From CAZXCQ01 sp964639275 (GTDB lineage Bacteria; Desulfobacterota; DSM-4660; Desulfatiglandales; Desulfatiglandaceae): 18,384 nt of DNA. Numbering within the stretch: the first letter of the stretch is position 1; each line of letters starts with the position of its first letter. Below are positions 7,555-15,812 of the stretch, piece by piece. Under the pieces are notes generated by a model, which worked only from the letters and a program-made list of their open reading frames with translations, was not told the DNA's origin and made no database searches. The DNA lies in NCBI GenBank assembly GCA_964639275.1, contig CAZXCQ010000113.1:1-18384 (forward strand), written 5' to 3'. The translations under genes and the position numbers were made by a program.

Positions 7555-8218
7555 TCCCCTTGTCCCGAAATCTCATCCTGGCGAATATGACGACGATCTC
7601 CTTTTCCCGGGAGCGGAGCACCTTTTTTTGTGCCCCGATCTCAAGGATCTGTGACATTTCCCTGAAAAACCCGATGCTGGTCTTTCGGACCCCTTCAGCC
7701 AGTATGATTTCGCCTCCGGGTGCCAGGTAGGTCTTGAATAGATCCAGAAGCGGGCCATAATCCCTTTCACTGTAAAGGACCTCAGACCCAACGATGTAGT
7801 CAAATGCCCCCTCCACCCGGGGGTTGTTCCAGTCGAGCGCCTTGATCTCCGGATCGGACCCTGTCTCTGGGGCATTTATCTCCGCGTTGGCGCGGGCAAA
7901 ATCGAGGGCATCGGGGTTCTGTTCCGTCATGGTCACCTGATGCCCAAAAGAGGCGGCAACCACTCCCACCAGGCCCAGGCCGCAGCCGATTTCAAGGATG
8001 CGTTTTTGGGGATTGGCTGTGATCCCGGCGAGATAGTCGGCCAGGACGATCGATGCCTCCCACAGCTTGGACCACAGCGGGAAATTGTGAAAGATGTCCT
8101 GGGGGTCCAAAAACCGGTCAAGGGATCTGGGGACAAGAAAGCTGAATTTCCTCCCCCTTATTACCACTTCCTTGGTGTCGGTCTCATATTTCTTTTTAAA
8201 TGATTCCAAAAAAGACAT
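7526..8218 (-). CDS. Class I SAM-dependent methyltransferase, protein-methyltransferase-like
   Basis: The product has 230 residues. The SAM-binding motif I ILEIGCGLGLVG lies at 74-85, preceded by FPLWSKLWEASIVLADYL (46-63). That arrangement is typical of the small Rossmann-fold methyltransferases related to eukaryotic METTL / ETF-beta lysine methyltransferases. An acidic motif II position is seen at TEQNPDALDFA and a post-motif at LDWNN and DYIVGSEVLYS. The substrate cannot be told from sequence; a protein side chain is a reasonable guess. The ATG at 8218 is preferred over an adjacent TTG at 8221. The ribosome binding site is weak. The gene is alone on the minus strand, converging on and overlapping manB. 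Confidence 0.85.
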   Translation of the reverse strand: MSFLESFKKKYETDTKEVVIRGRKFSFLVPRSLDRFLDPQDIFHNFPLWSKLWEASIVLADYLAGITANPQKRILEIGCGLGLVGVVAASFGHQVTMTEQNPDALDFARANAEINAPETGSDPEIKALDWNNPRVEGAFDYIVGSEVLYSERDYGPLLDLFKTYLAPGGEIILAEGVRKTSIGFFREMSQILEIGAQKKVLRSREKEIVVIFARMRFRDKGTTASFPVYP

Positions 8219-8369
8219 CAAAACACCGTATCTTCACAATTTTCACTCTCCCCGGTAAGTATGCCCATGACTGCCGGGGTGGACACCCGGTGTGTATAGC
8301 ACAGATGAATCTGATAATATACCCCCAAAGACAGGTCAGTTCCGGAACACCGCCAAGTATTAAAACAAA

Positions 8370-8425
8370 CCTTACGCCCTGCGCCTCACACCTCATGCCT
8401 TACCCCTCTCGCCTCAATCCCAGCC
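8370..8425. repeat. Degenerate heptamer array, AGGCRTA family, inverted copy
   Basis: Eight units in exact 7-base phase on the plus strand: CCTTACG, CCCTGCG, CCTCACA, CCTCATG, CCTTACC, CCTCTCG, CCTCAAT, CCCAGCC. On the minus strand the unit reads CGTAAGG, a rotation of the AGGCRTA unit at 3805-3867, so the two arrays are inverted relative to each other. It ends 8 bases before the promoter -35 box at 8433. Confidence 0.75.
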
Positions 8426-8432
8426 TTTTCTG

Positions 8433-8461
8433 TTGACAGCCAAAGGGCTTTTTCCTAACAT
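8433..8461 (+). promoter_or_regulatory. Promoter for the ABC-pgi-rdgB operon
   Basis: A perfect TTGACA -35 (8433-8438) is followed after 17 bases by TAACAT (8456-8461), 4 of 6 to TATAAT. It lies about 90 bases before the first start codon, immediately downstream of the heptamer array. Sequence match only. Confidence 0.55.
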
Positions 8462-8550
8462 CCCCGGCTTAAAACTGGCTCCATCAGGCAGTCAATAATC
8501 TAATTCAGGGGTCACGGGATACAATCCCTTGGGATAAAGGAGAAGACCTT

Positions 8551-9495
8551 ATGATACATGTGGAAGGGTTGACCCGGTATTTTGGGGATCTGTGTGCTGT
8601 GGATCGGATCGATCTGGACATCCCGAGAGGAGAAATCATGGGCCTTCTGGGCCCAAACGGGGCGGGAAAGACCACGACCTTGCGGATGCTGACCGGTTTT
8701 CTCAGACCCACCTCGGGCACTATCCGGGTAAAGGACTATATCATCGATGAACAGCCCCTTGAGGTCAAGAAACTCATCGGCTACCTCCCGGAATCGGCAC
8801 CTCTTTATCATGACATGCTGGTCTATGACTACCTGGGCTATGTGGCTGACATCCGGGAGCTGGAAAGGGACCGAAAACAATCCCAGATTGGCCGTCTGGC
8901 AGGGCTCTGCGGGATCAGGGAAGTCATGCACAGACCCATCGGTCAACTCTCGAAGGGGTATAAGCAGCGGGTGGGTCTCGCGCATGCCATGATGAATGAC
9001 CCGGAGATATTGATTGTGGACGAACCCACGTCGGGTCTCGACCCGAACCAGATCGCTGAGATCAGGGATATCATCAGGCGGATCGGTGAGGAGAAGACCG
9101 TTGTCCTCTCGACCCATATCCTTAGTGAGGCAGAGGCCACATGCGACCGGGTCGTCATTATCAACCGGGGCAGGATCGTGGCCGATGGGAGCACAGAGAG
9201 CATCGGCCGGTCTGCCAGCGGGGAACACTTTATACACATCTCGCTTCGGGGTGCCCAATCTGACGCGGTAAAGGCGAAACTGGGTTCCATTGCCGGAGTG
9301 AAGGCCATAACCCCCCTCAAAGGAGATAAAGAGGAGAGTGACACACTCGATATTAAAGTGGCCTGTGGGTCAACCGGGGATATCAGGGGAGAAATATACC
9401 GGAGGATCAAAGAGACCGACTGGGTTCTGCTGGAACTTTACCGGGAGACCCGGAGACTTGAAAGCATCTTTAGAGAGCTCACCACGGAGAACTGA
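8551..9495 (+). CDS. ABC transporter ATP-binding protein, GldA-like
   Basis: The nucleotide-binding subunit of an ABC-2 type transporter, 314 residues. Walker A GPNGAGKTT (34-42), signature LSKGYKQR (133-140), Walker B ILIVDEP (153-159) with D-loop SGLD, and the switch His189 in LSTHILSEAE are all intact. At the Q-loop the sequence is GYLPESAPLY, with Glu in place of Gln, which is common in this subgroup. The C-terminal 90 residues form the extra domain usual in drug/gliding-type ATPases. The ribosome binding site AAAGGAG lies about 8 bases before the ATG. It is the first gene of a tight plus-strand set with permease, GldG-like and DUF4340 partners. This composition resembles the GldA-GldF-GldG system first tied to gliding in Flavobacterium. 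In proteobacteria the substrate is unknown, and a gliding role should not be assumed. Confidence 0.93.
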   Translation: MIHVEGLTRYFGDLCAVDRIDLDIPRGEIMGLLGPNGAGKTTTLRMLTGFLRPTSGTIRVKDYIIDEQPLEVKKLIGYLPESAPLYHDMLVYDYLGYVADIRELERDRKQSQIGRLAGLCGIREVMHRPIGQLSKGYKQRVGLAHAMMNDPEILIVDEPTSGLDPNQIAEIRDIIRRIGEEKTVVLSTHILSEAEATCDRVVIINRGRIVADGSTESIGRSASGEHFIHISLRGAQSDAVKAKLGSIAGVKAITPLKGDKEESDTLDIKVACGSTGDIRGEIYRRIKETDWVLLELYRETRRLESIFRELTTEN

Positions 9496-9496
9496 T

Positions 9497-10201
9497 ATGC
9501 GGCAGGTAACCCACATTTGCAGAAAGGAATTCAAGAGCTATTTTGTTTCTCCCATCGCCTATATTGTGATATCGATTTTTCTGTTGGTGACCGGCTGGTT
9601 CTTCTTTTCCATCTTTTTTCTCTATGATCAGGCCAACCTCAGAAACTTTTTTGAACTCCTCCCCATCATCTTTTCATTTGTGGTCCCGGCGATCACGATG
9701 AGATTGTTTTCTGAGGAACTCAATATCGGCTCCTATGAGATCCTCCTGACACTGCCGGTCACCTTCTGGGACGTGGTGCTGGGAAAGTTTCTGGCGGGGG
9801 TTGGATTCCTGGCCTGCATGTTGATCCCGACCCTCTCATATCCGATCACCGTCTCCTTTCTGGGCCAGCTGGATTGGGGGCCCGTTTTTGGGGGATACAT
9901 CGGAGCGGTCCTTCTGGGGGCGACATTTACCGCCATCGGTCTCTTTGCCTCATCACTTACCCGGAACCAGATCACCGCCTTTATCATTGGCGTGGCCATC
10001 TGTTTTGGCCTCACCGTGATAGACAAGACCCTTTTCTTTCTCCCCCGGTCAGCCCTGGGATTTATCGGGTACCTGGGAGCGGATTTCCATTTTCAGAACA
10101 TCTCAAGAGGAATCGTCGATTCAAGGGACATCCTCTATTTTTTGAGTGTCAGTTTTATTGCCCTTTATGGCGCGCGACTGGTCATAGGGGAGAAGAGCTA
10201 A
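9497..10201 (+). CDS. ABC-2 type permease, GldF-like
   Basis: Integral membrane subunit paired with the upstream ATPase, 234 residues. The N-terminus THICRKEFKSYFVSPIAYIV is the usual opening of ABC-2 permeases of this type. About six hydrophobic segments follow: near residues 18-42, 52-68, 90-115, 125-150, 155-175 and 210-230. The sequence RLFSEELNIGSYEILLTLPV after the second segment is the coupling region typical of the family. ATG 9497 lies one base after the ATPase stop and has GGAG 7 bases upstream. An in-frame extension back to 9338 would overlap the ATPase gene and is rejected. Inner-membrane location; substrate unknown. Confidence 0.92.
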   Translation: MRQVTHICRKEFKSYFVSPIAYIVISIFLLVTGWFFFSIFFLYDQANLRNFFELLPIIFSFVVPAITMRLFSEELNIGSYEILLTLPVTFWDVVLGKFLAGVGFLACMLIPTLSYPITVSFLGQLDWGPVFGGYIGAVLLGATFTAIGLFASSLTRNQITAFIIGVAICFGLTVIDKTLFFLPRSALGFIGYLGADFHFQNISRGIVDSRDILYFLSVSFIALYGARLVIGEKS

Positions 10202-10213
10202 GGAGAGCTCGGG

Positions 10214-12427
10214 ATGGGTGTAAAAAAGAGATCAGGGGATTATATCAAGTTTTTTGCCTACCTGGTTGTGGTTGTCTTGATCAATATGGCGGCTACAACC
10301 CTCTTTTTTCGGTGGGACCTGACAAAGAATAAGGTCTTTTCAATCTCTGAGGCCAGCCAGCACGTGGTGTCAACCCTCTGCGAGCCGTTGACAATCGATG
10401 TGTTTTTCACCAGCAATCTTCCGGCCCCTTATAACAATGTGGAACAATATCTCCGGGATCTCTTAAAGGAATATTCGATCTATGCCAATCGATATTTTAA
10501 CTACCGTTTTTTTGATGTGAGCGCCGAAGAGGGGGCCGTTGACAGGGAGGCCAAAAAGAACCAGGAACTGGCCAACAGCTATGGGATCTACCCTGTCCAG
10601 ATCCAGACCGTGGAAAAGGATGAGATAAAATTCCAGAAGGCCTATATGGGTCTCGTGATGATCCACGGGGATATCATGGAACGGCTTCCGACCATAACCG
10701 CCACCAACGGTCTGGAATATCAGCTGACAACGGGCATCCGGAAGCTCAACAACAAAGTGGGGGCACTACTGCGGCTCCCAGGAAAGATCAGGATCAGACT
10801 CTTTCTGTCCTCTTCTCTCAAGGAGGTTGCCCCGCTCATGCGTCTGGACCGGCTTCCAGGGCTTCCCGGGGACCTGGAGAAGATCGTAGAGGGACTAAAC
10901 AAGAAGAGCTTTGGAAAACTGGAGTTTGAATATCTGGATCCCACAGCGGATCCGGGGCTGAAAAGGGAATCGGAAAAGTACAATATCATGAGACTCAAGT
11001 GGCCGGCCCTCTCCGGCGGTAAGATCCAACCGGGGAGCGGGTCGATCGGTCTTGTGATGGAATATGGTGAGAGGGTCGTCGAAATCCCGTTGATTAATGT
11101 CCTGCGACTCCCCCTGATAGGGACCCAGTACCGGATGGTCAACCTGAACAAGATGGATGAGATAATCAATGAAAACCTGGAATCGCTGATCGATATCAAC
11201 CAGGACCTGGGCTATCTCGCCGATCACGGGACACTCAGGCCCGCCAAACCCTCACCCATGGACCCGATGGGACGATCCGGTGGCCCGCTCTCGAATTTCC
11301 GGGGTCTGGTCTCGCAGAATTACACCCTCAAGGAGTTTAATCTCAAAGGGGGAGCCCTCCCCGAGGGGTTTAATTGCCTGGTGATTGCCCGGCCTACAAA
11401 GGCCTTTACCGACTATGAGCTTTTTCAGATCGATCAGTTCCTGATGAGGGGAAAGAGCCTGGCCCTGTTTCTGGATGCCTTCGAGGAGGTCATGCCCCCT
11501 CAAAACATGCCCAGGCAGTATGGCCAGGGACCGCAGTATGTTCCTCTCGATACCGGGCTTTCAAAGCTCCTGGAGCATTATGGCATCCGTATCAAGAAGG
11601 CCTATGTCCTGGATGAGAGCTGTTTTAAGCAGGCACTACCCAGACAGTTTGGGGGTGGGGCAAGGAGCATCTATTTTGCCCCGCTGATCAAGAGCCGGTT
11701 TATCAATAAGGATCTGGGATTTATGCAGAATATAAAGGGGCTTGTGGCCTTTAAGATCTCCCCCCTTGAACTGGACGAAAAAAAGATCAAGGAAAATGGT
11801 CTCGATGCCTACAGGCTATTTTCCTCTTCCGACAGGTCGTGGGAGATGAGCGGGAGGATCAACCTCAACCCACTCTTTATCACCCCACCCCAGTCCAAAG
11901 ACAAGATGAAGAGCCATCCGCTGGCATACATCTTGAGCGGGGAATTTCCCAGTTACTTTGCCGGGAAGCCCATTCCTCAGAGGGAGGTCGAGGAGGAGGG
12001 GAAGAAAAAAAAGGATGACAAGACAGAGGGAGAAGCCAGGCCACAACCCGAAAAAAAACCAAATTCGGATCTGTCAAAGATCAAAGGCGAGGGTCAAATA
12101 ATAACAAAGGGCAAACCGGGTAAGATATTTCTGGTTGCATCCTCAGAGATGCTCAAAGACAGCCTGGTAGATGAAAGGGGAGAGACCCCAAACGCCACCT
12201 TTCTCATGAATACACTGGATTTTTTGAATGACAGGGAGGAGATCGCGGTCATGCGGGGCAAAGAGCAGCGTTTTAATCCACTCCGGGAGACACGGCCCGG
12301 GACCCGGACCTTTGTAAAGACCTTTAATATCGCGGTCCTGCCTGTGGTGGTGGTCCTTTTTGGGCTCCTGGTGTGGTTTCTCCGCCATTCACGAAAGAGA
12401 CGGATCCAGATGATGTTTGAGAGATAG
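10214..12427 (+). CDS. GldG-like ABC transporter auxiliary membrane protein
   Basis: A 737-residue protein of the kind annotated as 'ABC-type uncharacterised transport system' (GldG / ABC_transp_aux). It has one membrane helix near the N-terminus (about 12-31) and one at the C-terminus (about 708-723) followed by a basic tail. The bulk between them is expected in the periplasm. The N-terminal block WDLTKNKVFSISEAS, and a following region opening LTIDVFFTSNLPAPYNN with a DLLKEY segment, are hallmarks of the family. A charged, low-complexity Lys/Glu/Pro-rich linker at roughly 595-625 separates the main domain from the last part. The AAGGAGA ribosome binding site is 12 bases from the permease stop. 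Its role is presumed to be a non-enzymatic partner of the ATPase/permease pair. Confidence 0.88.
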   Translation: MGVKKRSGDYIKFFAYLVVVVLINMAATTLFFRWDLTKNKVFSISEASQHVVSTLCEPLTIDVFFTSNLPAPYNNVEQYLRDLLKEYSIYANRYFNYRFFDVSAEEGAVDREAKKNQELANSYGIYPVQIQTVEKDEIKFQKAYMGLVMIHGDIMERLPTITATNGLEYQLTTGIRKLNNKVGALLRLPGKIRIRLFLSSSLKEVAPLMRLDRLPGLPGDLEKIVEGLNKKSFGKLEFEYLDPTADPGLKRESEKYNIMRLKWPALSGGKIQPGSGSIGLVMEYGERVVEIPLINVLRLPLIGTQYRMVNLNKMDEIINENLESLIDINQDLGYLADHGTLRPAKPSPMDPMGRSGGPLSNFRGLVSQNYTLKEFNLKGGALPEGFNCLVIARPTKAFTDYELFQIDQFLMRGKSLALFLDAFEEVMPPQNMPRQYGQGPQYVPLDTGLSKLLEHYGIRIKKAYVLDESCFKQALPRQFGGGARSIYFAPLIKSRFINKDLGFMQNIKGLVAFKISPLELDEKKIKENGLDAYRLFSSSDRSWEMSGRINLNPLFITPPQSKDKMKSHPLAYILSGEFPSYFAGKPIPQREVEEEGKKKKDDKTEGEARPQPEKKPNSDLSKIKGEGQIITKGKPGKIFLVASSEMLKDSLVDERGETPNATFLMNTLDFLNDREEIAVMRGKEQRFNPLRETRPGTRTFVKTFNIAVLPVVVVLFGLLVWFLRHSRKRRIQMMFER

Positions 12428-12439
12428 GAAAGGTCGGCC

Positions 12440-13420
12440 ATGAAGATAAAGAAAGAATATCTGATACTTGTCCTGATCATTTTGGGGTTGACCATCTATC
12501 TCTTGCTCCGGAGTCCCAACAGGAGCCTTTACCATGTCCCTGAGGTCCCCGATGTTGCCGTTGAAGACATAACCAAGATCGAGATCTCCAGGCCAAGGAG
12601 GACCATCTTGCTGAACAGAAAGGATGATCGCTGGTTTATTGATCCACAAGGGTTTCCTGCCGATGCCGCCAAGGTCCGAGAGATGCTGAATCACATAAAA
12701 GAGATTGCGCTAACGGCCCTGGTCTCAGAGGCGAAGGACTTTAACCGGTACGACCTGGGAAAGGATCAAAAGATCGCTGTAAAGGCCTGGTCCGGTGACA
12801 GACTCAGACGCGATTTTGACATCGGCAAGGTGGCCCCCTCGTACAGACACACCTTTGTGAGGATGGCAGGTGATGCCAATGTCTATCACGCGCGGGGCAA
12901 TTTCAGGGGCAACTTTGATCAGGGCGTGGAAGGTCTGCGGGACAAGACGGTTTTGTCCTTTGCCAGAAAGGATATCAGAGAGATACGGATGATCAAGGCC
13001 CAAAAGGAGCTGCTCCTTGAGCGCAAAGATCTCGATGTCAAAGCGGATTCCACTGAGGGGGCTGACGAAGAGAAAAAGCCCGATACGCGGAAGGAAACGA
13101 TCTGGGTGGATCCGGAGGGCAAAAAGGGGGACATATCCAAGGTCAACTCCCTGCTCAACACCCTCTCTGACCTGAAGTGCAAAAAGTACCTGGGTGACCT
13201 CAAGAAAGAGGATCTCAAAGATCCCATTTTTGCGGTCCGATTAAAGGGCGATCAGGAATATACCCTCTCAATATTTGGCAAGAAAGAGAAGGATGCCAAG
13301 GGCTACCCGGCCGCATCATCGCAGAACGACTACCCCTTTGAGATAGCGGATTATGGGGCGGACCGGATCATGATCGACCCGGAGGAGATACTCGAAGGGC
13401 AGGCCAGGCCGGAGAAATAG
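12440..13420 (+). CDS. DUF4340 domain protein, membrane-anchored
   Basis: The product has 326 residues with a single N-terminal membrane helix (about 7-24, LILVLIILGLTIYLLL), the rest predicted outside the cytoplasm. DUF4340 proteins are regularly encoded directly after GldG-like genes. Visible family features are the WFIDPQGFPADAAKVREML block near residues 65-83 and a second similar block, IWVDPEGKKGDISKVNSLLNTL, near 222-243. The pair suggests two repeats of the same fold. Between them is a charged insert rich in Lys, Asp and Glu. The start has an AGGAAAGG ribosome binding site and lies 12 bases after the GldG-like stop. Function unknown; likely a structural partner of the ABC set. Confidence 0.85.
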   Translation: MKIKKEYLILVLIILGLTIYLLLRSPNRSLYHVPEVPDVAVEDITKIEISRPRRTILLNRKDDRWFIDPQGFPADAAKVREMLNHIKEIALTALVSEAKDFNRYDLGKDQKIAVKAWSGDRLRRDFDIGKVAPSYRHTFVRMAGDANVYHARGNFRGNFDQGVEGLRDKTVLSFARKDIREIRMIKAQKELLLERKDLDVKADSTEGADEEKKPDTRKETIWVDPEGKKGDISKVNSLLNTLSDLKCKKYLGDLKKEDLKDPIFAVRLKGDQEYTLSIFGKKEKDAKGYPAASSQNDYPFEIADYGADRIMIDPEEILEGQARPEK

Positions 13421-13449
13421 ACCTCCACCCTTTCCGAGAGGAGAACACC

Positions 13450-14964
13450 ATGGAGGGATTGAGACTTATCAATATCGGTGAAAACGAGACCGTCAAGAAA
13501 CAGATAGAGAGGGGGAGGGAAGGGCAGGGCCTCTTTGATTCGGAGGAGTTCAGGGCGGTTAACAGGATCTCCCTGGATGTAACAAACATGTTCGATGCCC
13601 CCGGAGGGGGCGCCATCACAGAGGAGGATGTGGTTTCCCTTATCCCGGAGGTGACAAAGGCCCACCATATGCTCAAGAACAACCAGGGGGACATCTACGA
13701 TGGGGATGTCCTCATGACGGGATGGCAAGACCTTCCTGCTGAAATTACAAGGGAGCACCTCAAAGATATTCGATCCATCACCCGGGGTCTGGCCGGTGAC
13801 GTGGACGCCTTTGTTTCCATCGGCATCGGGGGGTCTTTTCTGGGGATTGAGGCCACGTTCCGCGCACTTACCCATCAATATTTCAACCAGTTGGACCGGA
13901 AGAAAAGGGGCGGGGCCCCGGAGATCTATTTTCTGGGCTACAATATGGACCCGGATTTTTTCCGGGATACCCTGGACCTCCTGGAAGGAAAACGGGTGGC
14001 GGTAAATGTTATTTCGAAGTCGGGGACGACCACCGAGACAGCCATCGCCTTCAGGATCATCCAGGATCTGATGGAGAAGAGCTGGGGGGCTCAGGCCAAC
14101 AGGTTGATCCTTGTGACCACGGACAGGGCAAAAGGCGCCCTAAAAACAATGGCCGATCAAAAAGGCTACCGCTCATTTGTGATCCCGGACAACATCGGGG
14201 GCAGATATTCGGTGCTGACCGATGTCGGGCTGGTGGGTCTGGCCATGGCCAATATCGATATAGAGGAATTTGTCGCGGGTTTCAGGAACATGAGGGAGAT
14301 CTCCCTGGGTGATGATTTCTGGCAGAACCCCTCGCTGGTGCACGCAGCCATGCGACACCTGGCCTGGCGGGCGGGAAAAAAGGTGGAGGTGGTGGCGACC
14401 AATGCGGTCCCGCTCTATCCGGTCGCCAGGTGGATGGAGCAGCTCTTTCCCGAAAGTGAGGGTCACAAAGGCCACGGTCTGTGGGTCTCTCCCTCGCTAT
14501 ATTCGGAAAAGCTCCATGCCAACGGGCAGATGGTCCAGGAAGGGGAACGGAACATCCTTGAGACCTTTCTTTTGCTTTGTGAGCATGACAACCGGGTCAA
14601 GATCCCCGGGAGCAGAGACGACCTGGATGGCCTGAATTTTCTTGTGGATATGGGCCACGACATGAACTTTATCAACCGAAAGGTTATCGAAGGCCCGGCA
14701 TATGCCCACTATCACGGGGGGGTCCCCAACATGACGGTGGAGATCCCGAAAAGAAACGCCTTTAACCTGGGGCAGCTCTACTATATGATGGAGAGGTCTG
14801 TTGCCATAAGCGGTTATCTGTTGGGCCACAATCCATTTATCCAGCCGGGGGTGGAGGCCTACAAGCATGCCATGTTCGCGTTGATCGGAAAACCAGGGTT
14901 TAAAGAGATCGCCCGCGAGATTGAGCAACACCTGGAGAAGACACAAAGGATCCGGGTCTCATGA
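13450..14964 (+). CDS. pgi: Glucose-6-phosphate isomerase
   Basis: Interconverts glucose-6-phosphate and fructose-6-phosphate in the cytoplasm, linking glycolysis or gluconeogenesis to sugar-nucleotide supply. The product has 504 residues. Sugar-phosphate binding motifs SIGIGGS (123-129) and SKSGTTTE (189-196) are clear. So are GGRYSVLTDVGL, the PESEGHKGHG region, and the C-terminal catalytic lysine in QPGVEAYK (Lys472). The gene starts 29 bases after the DUF4340 stop with a GAGGAGAA ribosome binding site and ends in a 4-base ATGA overlap with rdgB. It is likely transcribed with the ABC genes, an association with no obvious mechanistic reason. Confidence 0.95.
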   Translation: MEGLRLINIGENETVKKQIERGREGQGLFDSEEFRAVNRISLDVTNMFDAPGGGAITEEDVVSLIPEVTKAHHMLKNNQGDIYDGDVLMTGWQDLPAEITREHLKDIRSITRGLAGDVDAFVSIGIGGSFLGIEATFRALTHQYFNQLDRKKRGGAPEIYFLGYNMDPDFFRDTLDLLEGKRVAVNVISKSGTTTETAIAFRIIQDLMEKSWGAQANRLILVTTDRAKGALKTMADQKGYRSFVIPDNIGGRYSVLTDVGLVGLAMANIDIEEFVAGFRNMREISLGDDFWQNPSLVHAAMRHLAWRAGKKVEVVATNAVPLYPVARWMEQLFPESEGHKGHGLWVSPSLYSEKLHANGQMVQEGERNILETFLLLCEHDNRVKIPGSRDDLDGLNFLVDMGHDMNFINRKVIEGPAYAHYHGGVPNMTVEIPKRNAFNLGQLYYMMERSVAISGYLLGHNPFIQPGVEAYKHAMFALIGKPGFKEIAREIEQHLEKTQRIRVS

Positions 14965-15575
14965 GCCTCGACAGATCGCTGGTCCTTGCGACTCAAAATG
15001 AAGGGAAGATAGCCGAGTTCAGGGGGCTACTGGCCGACTTTGACGTGGAGATCAGGAGTCTGAAGGATCATGGGCCGATCCCCCAGGTGGCCGAGGATGG
15101 GGAGACCTTCGAAGACAATGCAATCAAGAAGGCCCAGTTTACGGCCAAGATCCTTGGACTCCCGGCACTGGCAGACGATTCCGGGTTGATGGTAAAGGCA
15201 TTGGGGGGGATGCCGGGTGTCCTCTCAGCACGCTTTGCCGGTGAGGATGCAACAGACGAGGCAAACAACCTCAAGCTCCTAAAGGCCATGGCGGGCACCA
15301 CAGAGCGGTCGGCCACCTTTGTCTGTGTCATCGCTATTTCAGCGCCCTCTGGGGCAGTCCGCCTGTATAAGGGCACCTGTGACGGTCTGATTGCCCACGA
15401 ATTGACGGGAGACCGAGGGTTTGGCTATGACCCCCTGTTTTGCTACCCGCCTCTAAAAAAGACCTTTGCACAGATGTCCCCGGAGGAAAAGAACCGCATG
15501 AGCCACCGCGGAAGGGCCATGGCAGCGCTCCGGAAGGACTTTGACAAGGTCTTGATCTGGTTGAACCAAAGATAG
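14961..15575 (+). CDS. rdgB: XTP/dITP pyrophosphatase (RdgB/HAM1 family)
   Basis: Hydrolyses non-canonical purine triphosphates (XTP, ITP, dITP) to monophosphates, keeping them out of nucleic acids. The product has 204 residues, the family length. Motifs in order: LATQNEGKIAEF (9-20), FEDNAIKKA (50-58), ADDSGL with the metal/catalytic aspartates (71-76), PGVLSARFAGE (85-95), GDRGFGYDPLF (150-160) and SHRGRAM (181-187). The ATG overlaps the pgi stop as ATGA, indicating translational coupling. It is the last gene of the operon; a hairpin and heptamer array follow within about 50 bases. Confidence 0.95.
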   Translation: MSLDRSLVLATQNEGKIAEFRGLLADFDVEIRSLKDHGPIPQVAEDGETFEDNAIKKAQFTAKILGLPALADDSGLMVKALGGMPGVLSARFAGEDATDEANNLKLLKAMAGTTERSATFVCVIAISAPSGAVRLYKGTCDGLIAHELTGDRGFGYDPLFCYPPLKKTFAQMSPEEKNRMSHRGRAMAALRKDFDKVLIWLNQR

Positions 15576-15580
15576 ACGTT

Positions 15581-15615
15581 TACGGGTTCAAAGGTTCAGG
15601 GTTCACCGTTCAAGG
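15581..15615. repeat. Degenerate heptamer array, TTCAGGG family
   Basis: Five 7-base units in phase (TACGGGT, TCAAAGG, TTCAGGG, TTCACCG, TTCAAGG), starting 5 bases after the rdgB stop. This is the same family as 19-46 but on the opposite strand. Again the G-rich form lies on the coding strand just 3' of a gene. Confidence 0.6.
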
Positions 15616-15621
15616 TGAACC
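15600..15621 (+). other. Hairpin after rdgB
   Basis: A perfect 8-bp inverted repeat, GGTTCACC / GGTGAACC (15600-15607 and 15614-15621), with the 6-base loop GTTCAA, partly made of the heptamer units. A smaller inverted repeat around GGGTGAACCC follows at 15650-15659. There is no T-run directly downstream, so intrinsic termination is not supported, though it could shield the 3' end of the operon mRNA. Confidence 0.45.
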
Positions 15622-15743
15622 TGCTGAATTATTTCGCAATTTTGTGCATGGGTGAACCCGTGGATGGTCGTTACCCGGATTTATTGGAAAGTTGCGCTGT
15701 CTGCGAGTATCCGCTGAAAGGTCGCTGTTTCGGGTGTCCGGGT

Positions 15744-15772
15744 TTGACAAGAGTGCTCTGAGTGTATATGAT
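15744..15772 (+). promoter_or_regulatory. Strong sigma-70 type promoter for the selenoprotein gene
   Basis: A perfect TTGACA (15744-15749) is followed after 17 bases by TATGAT (15767-15772), 5 of 6 to consensus. The start codon is 40 bases downstream and is preceded by GAGGAGGT (15801-15808), an almost ideal ribosome binding site. This is the best promoter in the window and indicates that the small gene is an independent, probably well-expressed unit. Confidence 0.65.
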
Positions 15773-15812
15773 TACAAGAGTTCGACAAAAAAATCCCCAC
15801 GAGGAGGTAGAT

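Larger units (their letters stand above)
8219..8550. other. Divergent intergenic region between the methyltransferase and ABC operon
   Basis: No supportable gene in these 332 bases. Next to the methyltransferase start is a GC-rich inverted repeat, CCCCGG (8250-8255) with CCGGGG (8274-8279). A second hairpin runs from CCGGG to CCCGG (8274-8290). A heptamer array occupies 8370-8425 and a good promoter for the ABC operon lies at 8433-8461. A short inverted repeat, GGGAT-aca-ATCCC (8516-8528), precedes the ATPase ribosome binding site. Confidence 0.5.

Noticed and set aside
8200..8436. Plus-strand 78-codon open frame between the methyltransferase and ABC genes
   Set aside because: It begins inside the methyltransferase gene and runs through the heptamer array. 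No ribosome site and no protein-like sequence.
9338..9496. N-terminal extension of the permease
   Set aside because: It lies fully inside the ATPase gene in another frame. The ATG at 9497 has a proper ribosome site and a typical permease N-terminus.
15581..15622. Telomere-like repeat, because TTCAGGG resembles TTAGGG/TTTAGGG
   Set aside because: The units are degenerate, few, internal and between ordinary bacterial genes. The resemblance is chance.
15600..15659. Intrinsic terminator after rdgB
   Set aside because: The hairpins are good, but no T-run follows either stem.
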